Counted from the stretch's first letter, positions 1-6,150 are shown. The stretch: 7,112 bases of DNA from Lachnospiraceae bacterium UBA3785 (GCA_002369495.1 DFFD01000175.1:457-7568); one strand, 5' to 3'. Numbers and translations are program-made. Notes: a model not told the origin generated them from the sequence alone.

Positions 1-480
1 ACCGGCAAGGAGCAGCACATCACGATCACCGGCGGCTCCAACATGTCCGACGCGGACATCGACAAGGCTGTCCGTGAGGCGGCTGCATTCGAAGCCCAGG
101 ACAAGAAGCGCAAGGAAGGCGTCGACGCGAAGAACGAGGCTGATTCCATGGTCTTCCAGGTCGAGAACGCCCTTAAGGATGCCGGCGACAAGCTTGACAG
201 CAGCGACAAGGCGGCCGTCGAGTCCGACCTGACCGCTCTCAAAGCCCTCGTCGAGAAGCATCGCAACAATTCCAACCTTTCCGATGCGGATGTCGCCGAA
301 CTGAAGAGCGCCAAGGAGAAGCTGATGAACAGCGCCCAGAAGCTCTTCGCAAAGATGTATGAGCAGACCCAGGCTCAGCAGGGACCGCAGGGCGGCCCGC
401 AGCCGGGACCGCAGTACGGCGGCAATGCGGGCGGAAACGCCGGTGACGACGTCGTCGACGCGGATTACACCGAGGTATAA
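1..480 (+). CDS. dnaK: Molecular chaperone DnaK (Hsp70), C-terminal part, 5' truncated by window edge
   Basis: This is the last 159 codons of an Hsp70 chaperone, open in frame from base 1. It begins TGKEQHITITGGSNMSDADI, the typical end of the DnaK substrate-binding beta-sandwich, where Gram-positive DnaKs have GKEQ.ITI and then SNLSDEDI. An acidic/basic helical region follows (AFEAQDKKRKE; LKSAKEKLMNSAQKLFAKMYE), which is the helical lid. A disordered Gly/Pro/Gln-rich linker comes next, and the protein ends DDVVDADYTEV, matching the conserved DDVVDA(D/E)(F/Y) tail. The nucleotide-binding domain lies upstream of the window. An internal ATG at 43 is not the start, because conserved sequence continues in frame before it. 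DnaK binds exposed hydrophobic peptides in the cytosol in an ATP cycle driven by DnaJ (next gene) and GrpE. The heat-shock control region of the operon is outside the window. Confidence 0.97.
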   Translation, partial: TGKEQHITITGGSNMSDADIDKAVREAAAFEAQDKKRKEGVDAKNEADSMVFQVENALKDAGDKLDSSDKAAVESDLTALKALVEKHRNNSNLSDADVAELKSAKEKLMNSAQKLFAKMYEQTQAQQGPQGGPQPGPQYGGNAGGNAGDDVVDADYTEV

Positions 481-506
481 TGTAAAGGCAGTATAAGCTA
501 TTGAGG

Positions 507-541
507 CAGCAAGCGCACGCGGAAAAACGCTGCGCTTGCTG
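507..541 (+). promoter_or_regulatory. Hairpin in the dnaK-dnaJ spacer (attenuator or mRNA-processing element)
   Basis: CAGCAAGCGCA (507-517) pairs perfectly over 11 bp with TGCGCTTGCTG (531-541), and the loop can add a 3-bp GCG/CGC stem (519-521 with 528-530). No T-run follows (the next bases are TTGTGCGG), so it is not a canonical intrinsic terminator. It lies in the 105-base gap between dnaK and dnaJ. A partial terminator, a stability element protecting the dnaK message, or a processing site that sets the DnaK:DnaJ ratio would all fit. The structure is seen directly; the role is inferred. Confidence 0.6.
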
Positions 542-585
542 TTGTGCGGTAAATAAAAACAATATTGATCAGAGGATTTTAGAAT

Positions 586-1695
586 ATGGCAGAGAAGAGA
601 GATTACTATGAGGTGCTCGGCGTCGACAAAAATGCAGACGACGAAACCCTGAAAAAGGCTTACCGGAAGCTTGCGAAGAAATATCATCCGGACGTCAATC
701 CGGGAGATGATTCGGCGGCTGAGAAATTCAAGGAAGCCTCCGAGGCCTATTCCATCCTCTCCGATCCGGAAAAACGCCGCCAGTACGATCAGTTCGGCCA
801 CGCGGCCTTCAGCGGCGGCGCGGGCGGCTACGGCGGATTCAGCGGTTTTGATGCCTCCGGCATGGATTTTGACGATATCCTGAACAGCTTCTTCGGCGGA
901 TCAGGCTTCGGCGGCTTCGGCGGCCGCTCGAGGAGCTCCGCGGCCCAGAACGGGCCGATGCGCGGCGCGAACGTTCGCACTTCCATCAGCATCAGCTTCG
1001 AGGAGGCGGTCTTCGGCTGCGAGAAGGAGCTGGACCTCAACCTCCGCGAGCCTTGCCCGACCTGTAAGGGGACCGGCGCGAAGCCGGGCACCAATCCGGA
1101 GACCTGCAGCCGCTGCCACGGCAGCGGGCGGATCCTGGAGCGCCAGCAGAGCATTTTCGGCATGATGCAGACCGAGACGGCCTGCCCGGACTGCCGAGGC
1201 CAGGGCAAGATCATCCGCGAGAAGTGTCCGGAGTGCCGCGGAGCGGGGTATATTTCCCGCCGGCAGAAGATCAAGGTCCAGATCCCCGCGGGCATCGACA
1301 ACGGCATGTCCGTGCGCGTGCGCGACAAGGGCGAGCCCGGGACGAACGGCGGGCCGAGAGGCGACCTTCTGGTCGAGGTGCGCGTCTCCCGTCACCCGAT
1401 CTTCCAGAGAAATGACGTCGACCTCTACTCGACCGCGGCGATCTCCTTCACCAAGGCTGCCCTCGGCGGCAAGGTGCGGATCAAGACGATCGACGGCGAC
1501 GTCGAGTACGAAGTCAAGGCGGGCACGCAGACCGACACCCGCATCCGCCTGAAGGGCAAGGGCGTTCCCTCCGTGAGGAACGCGGGCCGCCGCGGCGACC
1601 ACTATGTCACGCTGGTCGTGCAGACCCCGACGCGCCTGAGCCGCGAGCAGAAGGCGGCGCTGAAGAAGTACGCGGAGACGATGGGCGAAGTATAA
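586..1695 (+). CDS. dnaJ: Co-chaperone DnaJ (Hsp40, type I)
   Basis: This is a complete 369-residue type I DnaJ, a normal length. The J domain spans about residues 5-70 and has the essential HPD motif at 34-36. It is followed by a Gly/Phe-rich linker (about 71-113). The zinc-binding region has all four CxxCxGxG motifs: CPTCKGTG (157-164), CSRCHGSG (174-181), CPDCRGQG (200-207) and CPECRGAG (214-221). The C-terminal substrate-binding beta domains run from about 222 to 350. DnaJ delivers unfolded clients to DnaK and stimulates its ATPase in the cytosol. The start at 586 follows an AGAGGA ribosome binding site (571-576) and gives [13 protein letters not shown], the standard DnaJ N-terminus. It lies 105 bases after dnaK and ends just before an intrinsic terminator. 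The antisense open frames over it are GC-driven shadows. Confidence 0.98.
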   Translation: MAEKRDYYEVLGVDKNADDETLKKAYRKLAKKYHPDVNPGDDSAAEKFKEASEAYSILSDPEKRRQYDQFGHAAFSGGAGGYGGFSGFDASGMDFDDILNSFFGGSGFGGFGGRSRSSAAQNGPMRGANVRTSISISFEEAVFGCEKELDLNLREPCPTCKGTGAKPGTNPETCSRCHGSGRILERQQSIFGMMQTETACPDCRGQGKIIREKCPECRGAGYISRRQKIKVQIPAGIDNGMSVRVRDKGEPGTNGGPRGDLLVEVRVSRHPIFQRNDVDLYSTAAISFTKAALGGKVRIKTIDGDVEYEVKAGTQTDTRIRLKGKGVPSVRNAGRRGDHYVTLVVQTPTRLSREQKAALKKYAETMGEV

Positions 1696-1711
1696 GGCTA
1701 TAGAACAATAC

Positions 1712-1745
1712 GAAAACCGGATGATCGCGTCCGGTTTTCTCTTTT
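1712..1745 (+). terminator. Intrinsic terminator after dnaJ
   Basis: GAAAACCGGA (1712-1721) and TCCGGTTTTC (1730-1739) form a perfect 10-bp stem with an 8-base loop. The stem ends in a T-rich strand and is followed by TCTTTT. It begins 17 bases after the dnaJ stop. The A-rich 5' side could also work in reverse. It should end, or at least attenuate, the dnaK-dnaJ transcript. Only about 16 bases separate it from the prmA start codon. Confidence 0.85.
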
Positions 1746-1761
1746 ATATGAGGAGCAAAGT

Positions 1762-2796
1762 ATGGAGTGGATCAGGTATACGATCGAGACGACCAGCGCG
1801 GCGGAGGACGATATCGCCTATATGCTGAACACGCTGGGGATCATCGGTGTGGAGATCGAGGACAAGGTGCCGGTCGGTGCGGACGAGAACGGCGGCTATT
1901 TCGGAGACGTGGTGCCGGAGATGCCGGAGGACGATCATCTGGCGAAGGTTTCATTTTACATCAAAAAGCCCGGGAGTGGGGACTCCCTGCTGCCGGAGCA
2001 CTATGACCCCGGGACGGGCCCGGTCGATCTGCCGGAGCCGGAAGGGACGGTCGAGGAGATCCTCTCGCGGGTCCGTGCGGGGATCGAGGAGATCCGCAGC
2101 TACATGGACGTCGGACCCGGAACGATCACGTCCGAGACGACCGGCGAGGAGGACTGGGTGAATAACTGGAAGGAGCATTTTCATGCATTTTCCGTCGAGG
2201 GGGTCGCGATCGTGCCCTCCTGGGAGGAAAATGAAACCATCCCGGGCACCGATATGACGCTCCTCCTGGACCCGGGGACAGCCTTCGGGACCGGCCAGCA
2301 CGAGTCGACGCAGCTCGCGATCAAGGCCCTGCGCAAATACATAAAGAAGGGCGACAGGCTGCTCGACATCGGCACCGGGAGCGGCATCCTGGGGCTCATC
2401 GCGATGAAGGACGGGGCGGAGAAGGTGTTTGCGACCGACCTCGACCCGAATGTGCCGGCGGCGCTCGCGGAGAATCTCGAGAAGAACGGCGTGGCCGCGG
2501 AGGATTTTCAGTTTGTGCTCGGAAATATCGCGGATGACGCCGCCGTGCAGGAAAAAGCACTCAGGGCTTCCGGCGGAGAGGGCTACGAGATCGTGACGGC
2601 GAACATCATCGCGGAGATCCTGGCCGGGATCACGCCGGCGGTGCCGCCGCTCCTCAAGAAAGGAGGAGTTTACATAACGTCAGGAATCCTCAAGACCCAC
2701 GCGCAGCTGGTGCGGGACGCGATGGCGCAGGCAGGCCTCACGATCATTGAGGAGACCCCCATGGGCGAGTGGGAGAGCATCACAGCGAGGAAATGA
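1762..2796 (+). CDS. prmA: Ribosomal protein L11 methyltransferase PrmA
   Basis: This 344-residue SAM-dependent enzyme methylates ribosomal protein L11 in the cytosol. The N-terminal L11-recognition domain starts MEWIRYTIETTSAAEDDI. The hinge has the PrmA signature EEDWVNNWK (about 129-137). Then come LDPGTAFGTGQHEST (169-183), SAM motif I LDIGTGSGILGL (201-212), the acidic ATDLDP end of strand 2 (224-229) and the catalytic-region TANIIAEIL (279-287). It ends with the usual GG.YITSGI and EW.SI segments. It is longer than typical PrmA (about 290-315). The excess lies mainly between the N-terminal domain and the hinge, around residues 70-100, in a Pro/Gly/acid-rich stretch. The start is fixed by TGAGGAG (1749-1755), 6 bases upstream. 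It is followed by rsmE after 1 nt, so the two are co-transcribed and probably translationally coupled. No separate promoter is evident after the dnaJ terminator. Confidence 0.96.
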   Translation: MEWIRYTIETTSAAEDDIAYMLNTLGIIGVEIEDKVPVGADENGGYFGDVVPEMPEDDHLAKVSFYIKKPGSGDSLLPEHYDPGTGPVDLPEPEGTVEEILSRVRAGIEEIRSYMDVGPGTITSETTGEEDWVNNWKEHFHAFSVEGVAIVPSWEENETIPGTDMTLLLDPGTAFGTGQHESTQLAIKALRKYIKKGDRLLDIGTGSGILGLIAMKDGAEKVFATDLDPNVPAALAENLEKNGVAAEDFQFVLGNIADDAAVQEKALRASGGEGYEIVTANIIAEILAGITPAVPPLLKKGGVYITSGILKTHAQLVRDAMAQAGLTIIEETPMGEWESITARK

Positions 2797-2797
2797 T

Positions 2798-3535
2798 ATG
2801 TACAGATTCTTTATAAACAGCGGACAGGTTTCGGGGGGATTCGTGAGCATCGAGGGGGCGGACGCCCACCACATGCGGGACGTCCTCCGGATGCAGCCCG
2901 GCGAGGAGGTCGAGGCCGCGGACGAGCAGGGAAATGTCTACGCCTGCCGCGTCGGCTCGCTGGATATGGACGAAGTCCGGCTGGAGGTGCTTAAGGTCGG
3001 CGTCTCGGAAAATGAACTCCCGGTCGCCGTCACCCTCTGCGTCGGTCTTCCGAAATTTGAGAAAATGGAGCTGATCGTCCAGAAAGCGGTGGAGCTCGGG
3101 GCCGCGCGGATCGTGCCGGTCGCGATGAAGCGCTCCGTTGTGAAGCTGGATGAGAAGAAAGCGAAAAGCAAGGTCGCGCGCTGGCAGGCGATCGCGGAGG
3201 CGGCCGCCAAGCAGTCAAAGCGCGGGATCATCCCGGAGGTCGGGGACGTTGTCCCCCTGAAGACCGCCCTCAAGGAGGCCGCGGCAGCCGGCAGGATTCT
3301 TCTGCCTTACGAGTGTGCGGAGGGGATCGAAAAGACCCGGGAGATCCTCGGGTCGCTCAAACCCGGCGAGGCGGTCACGATCTTCATCGGCCCGGAGGGA
3401 GGCTTCGGGCTTGACGAGGTCGAGGCGGCGAAGGAGGCCGGGGCGGAGATCGTCACGCTGGGCCGCCGGATCCTCAGGGTCGAGACCGCGGCGATCACGG
3501 CGATGGCGCTGGTGATGTTCTATACGGAGAGGTAA
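2798..3535 (+). CDS. rsmE: 16S rRNA (uracil-1498-N3)-methyltransferase RsmE
   Basis: This is a 245-residue SPOUT-class methyltransferase that makes m3U1498 in 16S rRNA, close to the usual family length. An N-terminal PUA-like RNA-binding domain (about 1-70) carries GADAHHMRDVLRMQPGEEV. The knotted SAM domain follows, with LCVGLPKFEKMELIVQKAVE (80-99), the QSKRGIIPEV segment (139-148), the SAM-loop GPEGGF (198-203) and LGRRILRVETA (221-231), the last two being family hallmarks. I chose ATG 2798 over an in-frame ATG at 2747. It gives the conserved short N-terminus MYRFFI and has GAGGA at 2787-2791 with 6-base spacing, while the longer form would add 17 unrelated residues overlapping prmA. One base separates it from the prmA stop. 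It ends 7 bases before a GGGACGGTTCC palindromic element carrying a terminator. Confidence 0.96.
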   Translation: MYRFFINSGQVSGGFVSIEGADAHHMRDVLRMQPGEEVEAADEQGNVYACRVGSLDMDEVRLEVLKVGVSENELPVAVTLCVGLPKFEKMELIVQKAVELGAARIVPVAMKRSVVKLDEKKAKSKVARWQAIAEAAAKQSKRGIIPEVGDVVPLKTALKEAAAAGRILLPYECAEGIEKTREILGSLKPGEAVTIFIGPEGGFGLDEVEAAKEAGAEIVTLGRRILRVETAAITAMALVMFYTER

Positions 3536-3542
3536 ATACATC

Positions 3543-3633
3543 GGGGACGGTTCCCGGGGACGGTTCCTGAGAAAAGCGGGCTGCAATGACGCAGCCCGCT
3601 TTTTTCTTAGAACCGTCCCCCAGGAACCGTCCC
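3543..3633. repeat. GGGACGGTTCC palindromic repeat element, copy A
   Basis: GGGGACGGTTCC occurs as two direct copies (3543-3554, 3556-3567). Their inverted forms lie at 3611-3620 (AACCGTCCCC) and 3623-3633 (GGAACCGTCCC). They nest around a central terminator stem: outer arms 3544-3554/3623-3633 (11 bp, perfect), inner arms 3556-3565/3611-3620 (10 bp, perfect). It fills the gap between convergent rsmE and the beta-helix gene and extends into the latter's 3' coding end (from 3607). A related element is at 6718-6834. The two share the terminator half: GCAGC(C/T)CGC, T6, CTTA, then GAACCGTCCC. It resembles REP/BIME-type or MITE-like dispersed palindromes. That classification is inference. Confidence 0.85.
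3572..3605. terminator. Bidirectional intrinsic terminator inside repeat copy A
   Basis: GCGGGCTGC (3576-3584) pairs perfectly with GCAGCCCGC (3591-3599) around the loop AATGAC. AAAA precedes the stem and T6 follows it (3600-3605), giving a 13-bp stem in total. On the plus strand it follows rsmE. On the minus strand it follows the beta-helix gene (stop at 3607-3609), where the AAAA reads as TTTT. It should therefore end both convergent transcripts. Confidence 0.88.
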
Positions 3634-4572
3634 TGTATATGGCGCCTCTATCTTCTTGAAGCATGAGGCCTCGATCGTTCCGCCGTTCTGATAAACCGCG
3701 GTATCCGAGTGGATCCCGTAGTTCCCGGCCTTCAGGGTGAAGCTGCCGCCGTCGATCGTGATGTCCCCGGCCGAGCGGACCGCGTCGTCCTTCGCTGTGA
3801 TGTTGAATGTCCCGGACTCAACATAGAGATAGGTGCCCGCCGCGTTCGCGACGAGGCCGTCGTCGCCGGCGGTGACGGAGATGTCCGCCTGTCTGATGCG
3901 GAGGCTGTCGTTGGCCCGGATCCCGTCCTCCGGGGCGGTCACCGCGATCACACCGCCCGTGATGACGAGGTCGTCGTTGACGGAGATCCCGTGCTTACAG
4001 TCCGCGGTGACGGTGAGCGCGCCGCTTCCGTTGATCGTGAGATCGTCGTGGGCGAAGACCGTGCCGTCCGCGCCGTCCGCGAGCGCCTCCTTTGCGTACT
4101 CATCGCCGCTTGCAAGGAAATTTTCCGAGCCTTCCGCCAGTGTCAGGAAGACCTTGTCCGCCTGCTTCACATAGAAAGCGGGAGCATTGGAGCAGGCGAC
4201 GTCCGCCCCGTCCAGCAAAATGAATACCTTTGAGGACCGGTAGGCGTCCACCGTGACGCTGCCGTCCGTGAGCGTGCCGGAGACGATGTAGGTCCCGGCA
4301 TTTTTGATGACCACGCCGCTGCCGTACGCGTAGGCGCCGTTTCCGGCGACGGACGCGCTGCTGCCGGTGAGGGTGATCCGGACGGCGCTTTCGTAGAGGT
4401 CTGCATTTTCATCGTTGGCGGTAAAATACACGGACCCGGACCAGGCCTCGGCGTCCTCGTCCACGATCGCCTCGATCCCGAGGGCCTCCCCGTTCATGAA
4501 GAGGACCGTGATGAGGAGCGTGGCGGCGAGGATGACAGCGCAGATGAGGTCAATGTGTTTGTGCGTTGACAC
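3607..4572 (-). CDS. Exported carbohydrate-binding beta-helix protein, Cthe_2159-like (DUF4353 family)
   Basis: This 321-residue protein has an N-terminal hydrophobic segment (about 8-26, IDLICAVILAATLLITVLF), a signal anchor or uncleaved signal peptide with no lipobox. The rest is a repetitive right-handed beta-helix of short turns: HDDLTINGSGALTVTAD (175-191), VNDDLVITGGVIAVTAPEDG (198-217), SAGDITIDGGSFTLKAG (267-283). The DDL.I.G and DGI/HGI spacing is typical of the Cthe_2159 carbohydrate-binding family, whose founder from Clostridium thermocellum binds polysaccharides. It probably sits outside the membrane and binds polysaccharide; this is inference. The start is GTG (minus strand) with AAGGAGG at 4580-4586, 7 bases upstream. 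It follows DUF4956 by 12 bases and is last in the operon. The final residues TGTVPGGRF are encoded by the palindromic repeat, so the native C-terminus may have been replaced or extended. Confidence 0.85.
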   Translation of the reverse strand: MSTHKHIDLICAVILAATLLITVLFMNGEALGIEAIVDEDAEAWSGSVYFTANDENADLYESAVRITLTGSSASVAGNGAYAYGSGVVIKNAGTYIVSGTLTDGSVTVDAYRSSKVFILLDGADVACSNAPAFYVKQADKVFLTLAEGSENFLASGDEYAKEALADGADGTVFAHDDLTINGSGALTVTADCKHGISVNDDLVITGGVIAVTAPEDGIRANDSLRIRQADISVTAGDDGLVANAAGTYLYVESGTFNITAKDDAVRSAGDITIDGGSFTLKAGNYGIHSDTAVYQNGGTIEASCFKKIEAPYTGTVPGGRF

Positions 4573-4584
4573 CGGCCGGCCTCC

Positions 4585-5256
4585 TTAACCCATGTAATCC
4601 CCGTTGTAGCTCACGAGGACGGCGTCAGTAACGCCGGGAATGTCCGCGAGCGCGTTCACAAAGTCGGTGCTCTCGTCCTTGAGGCGCACTTCGAGGTTCA
4701 GCTCGACCGAGCCTTTGCGGACGGTCTTGCTCTTGGTCACGCAGCGCTTCGTGTTTGCGGTGAGATGCTCCATGGCAGCTTTCTCCGCTTCGTTGCCGTC
4801 AAGGCGCAGCACGACGATGTAGGGGTTGACACTGTCCTGCCGGTTCACGAAGAGGACCAGGATCACGCCGATGATCACGCTGCCGAAGACCGCGAGCGGG
4901 ATGAGGCCGGCTGCCAGCACGATGCCGGCCGCGATCGCCCAGAAGAGGAAGGCGATGTCGAGCGGCTCCTTGATCGCGGTGCGGAAGCGCACGATCGAGA
5001 GTGCGCCGACCATGCCGAGCGAGAGGACGACGTTGGAGGTCACCGCGAGGATGACCAGCGTCGTGATCATCGTCAGCGCGATGAGGGTGACTCCGAAGGA
5101 GGACGAGTACATGACGCCCTGGTAGGTCTTTTTGTAGATCATGAAAATGAATACCCCGAGACCGAACGCGAGCACCATCGCGAGGACCATGTCGAGGAGG
5201 GAGACGGAGGTGACATTTTCGAGAAAGCTGGATGTGAAGATATCGCCGAAAGACAT
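4585..5256 (-). CDS. DUF4956 polytopic membrane protein with C-terminal ACT-like domain
   Basis: This 223-residue integral membrane protein of the DUF4956 family has no established function. Hydrophobic segments lie at about 20-41, 52-72, 75-90, 100-118 and 119-138. The conserved core is GMVGALSIVRFRTAIKEPLD (81-100), followed by IAFLFWAIAAGIVLAAG. Residues 144-223 are soluble and alternate strand-helix-strand (YIVVLRLDGNEAEKAAMEHL, VELNLEVRL, DFVNALADIPGVTDAVLVSY), consistent with a ferredoxin-like/ACT-type domain. Overall size and order (five hydrophobic segments, a polar Arg motif in a Gly/Ala-rich core, then an ACT-like tail) resemble MgtC-type proteins. This is an analogy, not a homology call. 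The start has AAAGGAG (5264-5270), 7 bases upstream. It lies 23 bases after the VTC-domain gene, so it is very likely a functional partner, perhaps a membrane anchor or channel for polyphosphate. Its stop overlaps the ribosome binding site of the next gene. Confidence 0.9.
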   Translation of the reverse strand: MSFGDIFTSSFLENVTSVSLLDMVLAMVLAFGLGVFIFMIYKKTYQGVMYSSSFGVTLIALTMITTLVILAVTSNVVLSLGMVGALSIVRFRTAIKEPLDIAFLFWAIAAGIVLAAGLIPLAVFGSVIIGVILVLFVNRQDSVNPYIVVLRLDGNEAEKAAMEHLTANTKRCVTKSKTVRKGSVELNLEVRLKDESTDFVNALADIPGVTDAVLVSYNGDYMG

Positions 5257-5279
5257 GTTTTTACTCCTTTATCATTTGT

Positions 5280-5957
5280 TCAGCCGTAGATGCGGCACTG
5301 TGCGTATTTTGAAAATGCAGTCACCCGCCTGCCCGGCGTCTGCACCGCGTCCCGGACGATGGAAGGCAGGAAATTGTCCCACTTCACTTCGAGGATGATG
5401 GTGCGGTCGGTGACCGGGACCGTCACGCAGGCCGGATTGAGAAAATCCGTCGCGGAGAGGCCGGAGCGGATGTCGTAGTCGAAGGTGACGCGGACATTTC
5501 CGGGAGCGTAGACGTAGGGCTCGCGCGTGTAGTCGACGATTGTCCTGGGGCGGAGGCCCTGGTATTTCATTTTGCAGCAGAGCTCCTCAAGAAGAGGCCG
5601 CCCGGAGGCGAGCATCCAGTCCGTGTCCCCGTCCGCGATCTTCTGCGCTTCCGCGGCCGAAAGGGGCGCGATGTATTTCGTGCCGAGCCCGTTTATCTTG
5701 CTCTTTTTTTCGAGATGGATGAGGGACGTGTCGAGGTTGTAGAAGCGGATCCGGAACTTTTCCCTCATATTGACGCCGTCGATCTTCTCGCGCAGGGCTT
5801 TGTCTTCAGGATTGTCGAAGTAGAGGCTGCGGATCAGGTAGCGGCCGTCCACTGCGTGCGGGTCTGCGGAGGCGAAAGCCCTGAGCCTGGCGCGGATCGA
5901 GATGAGGTCGGAGAAGCTGATCTCATGCTTCCATTCGTGCCGGTATTGTATTTCCAT
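5280..5957 (-). CDS. VTC-domain polyphosphate polymerase
   Basis: This is a 225-residue stand-alone VTC domain, the catalytic tunnel fold of yeast Vtc4, which makes polyphosphate from ATP. Residues expected to line the basic tunnel are visible: RHEWKHEI (6-13), IRSLYFDN (42-49), REKFRIRFYN (65-74, alternating Arg/Lys), HLEKKSKING (81-90), TIVDYTREPYV (139-149), the acidic strand VTFDYDIRS (157-165), LEVKWDNFLP (189-198, a likely metal-binding Glu) and FSKYAQCR (215-222). It has no membrane segment of its own, unlike eukaryotic Vtc4, which makes the following DUF4956 gene a natural membrane partner. The start has GGGAGG (5965-5970), 7 bases upstream. It is the first gene of the minus-strand operon. 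Bacterial members are often annotated as polyphosphate polymerase domain-containing; the activity is inferred from the domain. Confidence 0.92.
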   Translation of the reverse strand: MEIQYRHEWKHEISFSDLISIRARLRAFASADPHAVDGRYLIRSLYFDNPEDKALREKIDGVNMREKFRIRFYNLDTSLIHLEKKSKINGLGTKYIAPLSAAEAQKIADGDTDWMLASGRPLLEELCCKMKYQGLRPRTIVDYTREPYVYAPGNVRVTFDYDIRSGLSATDFLNPACVTVPVTDRTIILEVKWDNFLPSIVRDAVQTPGRRVTAFSKYAQCRIYG

Positions 5958-5976
5958 GCAGAAACCTCCCAGTGAT

Positions 5977-6019
5977 CGTCAGAGTCCTGACGCAGCAGGC
6001 ATGGATCCGCCTCCTGCGT
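5977..6019 (-). promoter_or_regulatory. Overlapping hairpins in the leader of the polyphosphate-polymerase operon
   Basis: ACGCAGCAGGC (5990-6000) and GCCTCCTGCGT (6009-6019) form an 11-bp inverted repeat with one mismatch around a GGATCC-containing loop. CGTCAG (5977-5982) and CTGACG (5987-5992) form a second, perfect 6-bp hairpin with a 4-base loop. The two share bases 5990-5992, so they cannot both be fully formed. On the minus-strand transcript they lie just before the GGGAGG ribosome binding site (5965-5970). They could be a translational control structure or a protein operator. The structures are seen; the role is not known. Confidence 0.45.
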
Positions 6020-6035
6020 TAAGCCAGTGTTATCT

Positions 6036-6064
6036 ATATTAGCATCACCGGGAAATCCGCACAA
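6036..6064 (-). promoter_or_regulatory. Possible promoter of the minus-strand polyphosphate operon
   Basis: On the minus strand, TTGTGC (6059-6064) is followed after 17 bases by TAATAT (6036-6041), preceded by TGC, an extended -10 motif. The -35 match is weak (3 of 6) and the -10 moderate (4 of 6). The position, about 80 bases upstream of the first start codon, suits an operon transcribed divergently from the carbonic anhydrase gene. Confidence 0.4.
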
Positions 6065-6079
6065 GAAAAATCGAAACGA

Positions 6080-6108
6080 TTGCCCGGTATTTTTGAGTAT
6101 GGTATCAT
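6080..6108 (+). promoter_or_regulatory. Sigma-A type promoter of the carbonic anhydrase gene
   Basis: TTGCCC (6080-6085) and TATCAT (6103-6108) are separated by exactly 17 bases, and TGG directly before the -10 gives an extended -10 (TGn). A perfect TATAAT overlaps at 6108-6113 but has no well-placed -35. Initiation near 6115 would leave a leader of about 35 bases before the start codon at 6151. The surrounding sequence is clearly more AT-rich than the genes. Confidence 0.65.
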
Positions 6109-6150
6109 ATAATAAACGGAAGTTTTCAGCCTTATGGGGAGGAAAATAGC

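Noticed and set aside
542..569. Possible promoter TTGTGC...TATTGA before dnaJ
   Set aside because: The -10 match is poor and the -35 lies at the foot of the hairpin. Operon transcription from upstream of dnaK explains dnaJ expression.
901..1602. Long antisense open frame (233 codons) over dnaJ
   Set aside because: It lies wholly opposite the conserved zinc-finger and C-terminal dnaJ coding sequence, has an Ala/Arg/Leu/Val-biased composition typical of GC-rich shadow frames, and matches no family I know.
2747..2797. Upstream in-frame ATG extending RsmE by 17 residues
   Set aside because: The added residues are Arg-rich, overlap the end of prmA and are unlike RsmE N-termini. ATG 2798 has a well-spaced ribosome binding site and gives a standard start.
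3543..3633. CRISPR array as an explanation for the GGGACGGTTCC repeats
   Set aside because: Units are only about 11 bases, occur in both orientations, and lack regular spacers.
3709..4233. Plus-strand open frame (174 codons) opposite the beta-helix gene
   Set aside because: The repetitive VVxGDGDV pattern simply mirrors the beta-helix repeats on the true strand, which has a signal-like N-terminus and a strong ribosome binding site.
4765..5289. Plus-strand open frame (174 codons) rich in Asp, Glu, His and Arg
   Set aside because: It is the complement of hydrophobic codons of the DUF4956 membrane protein. Such highly charged products are a usual antisense artefact, and it has no convincing start signal.
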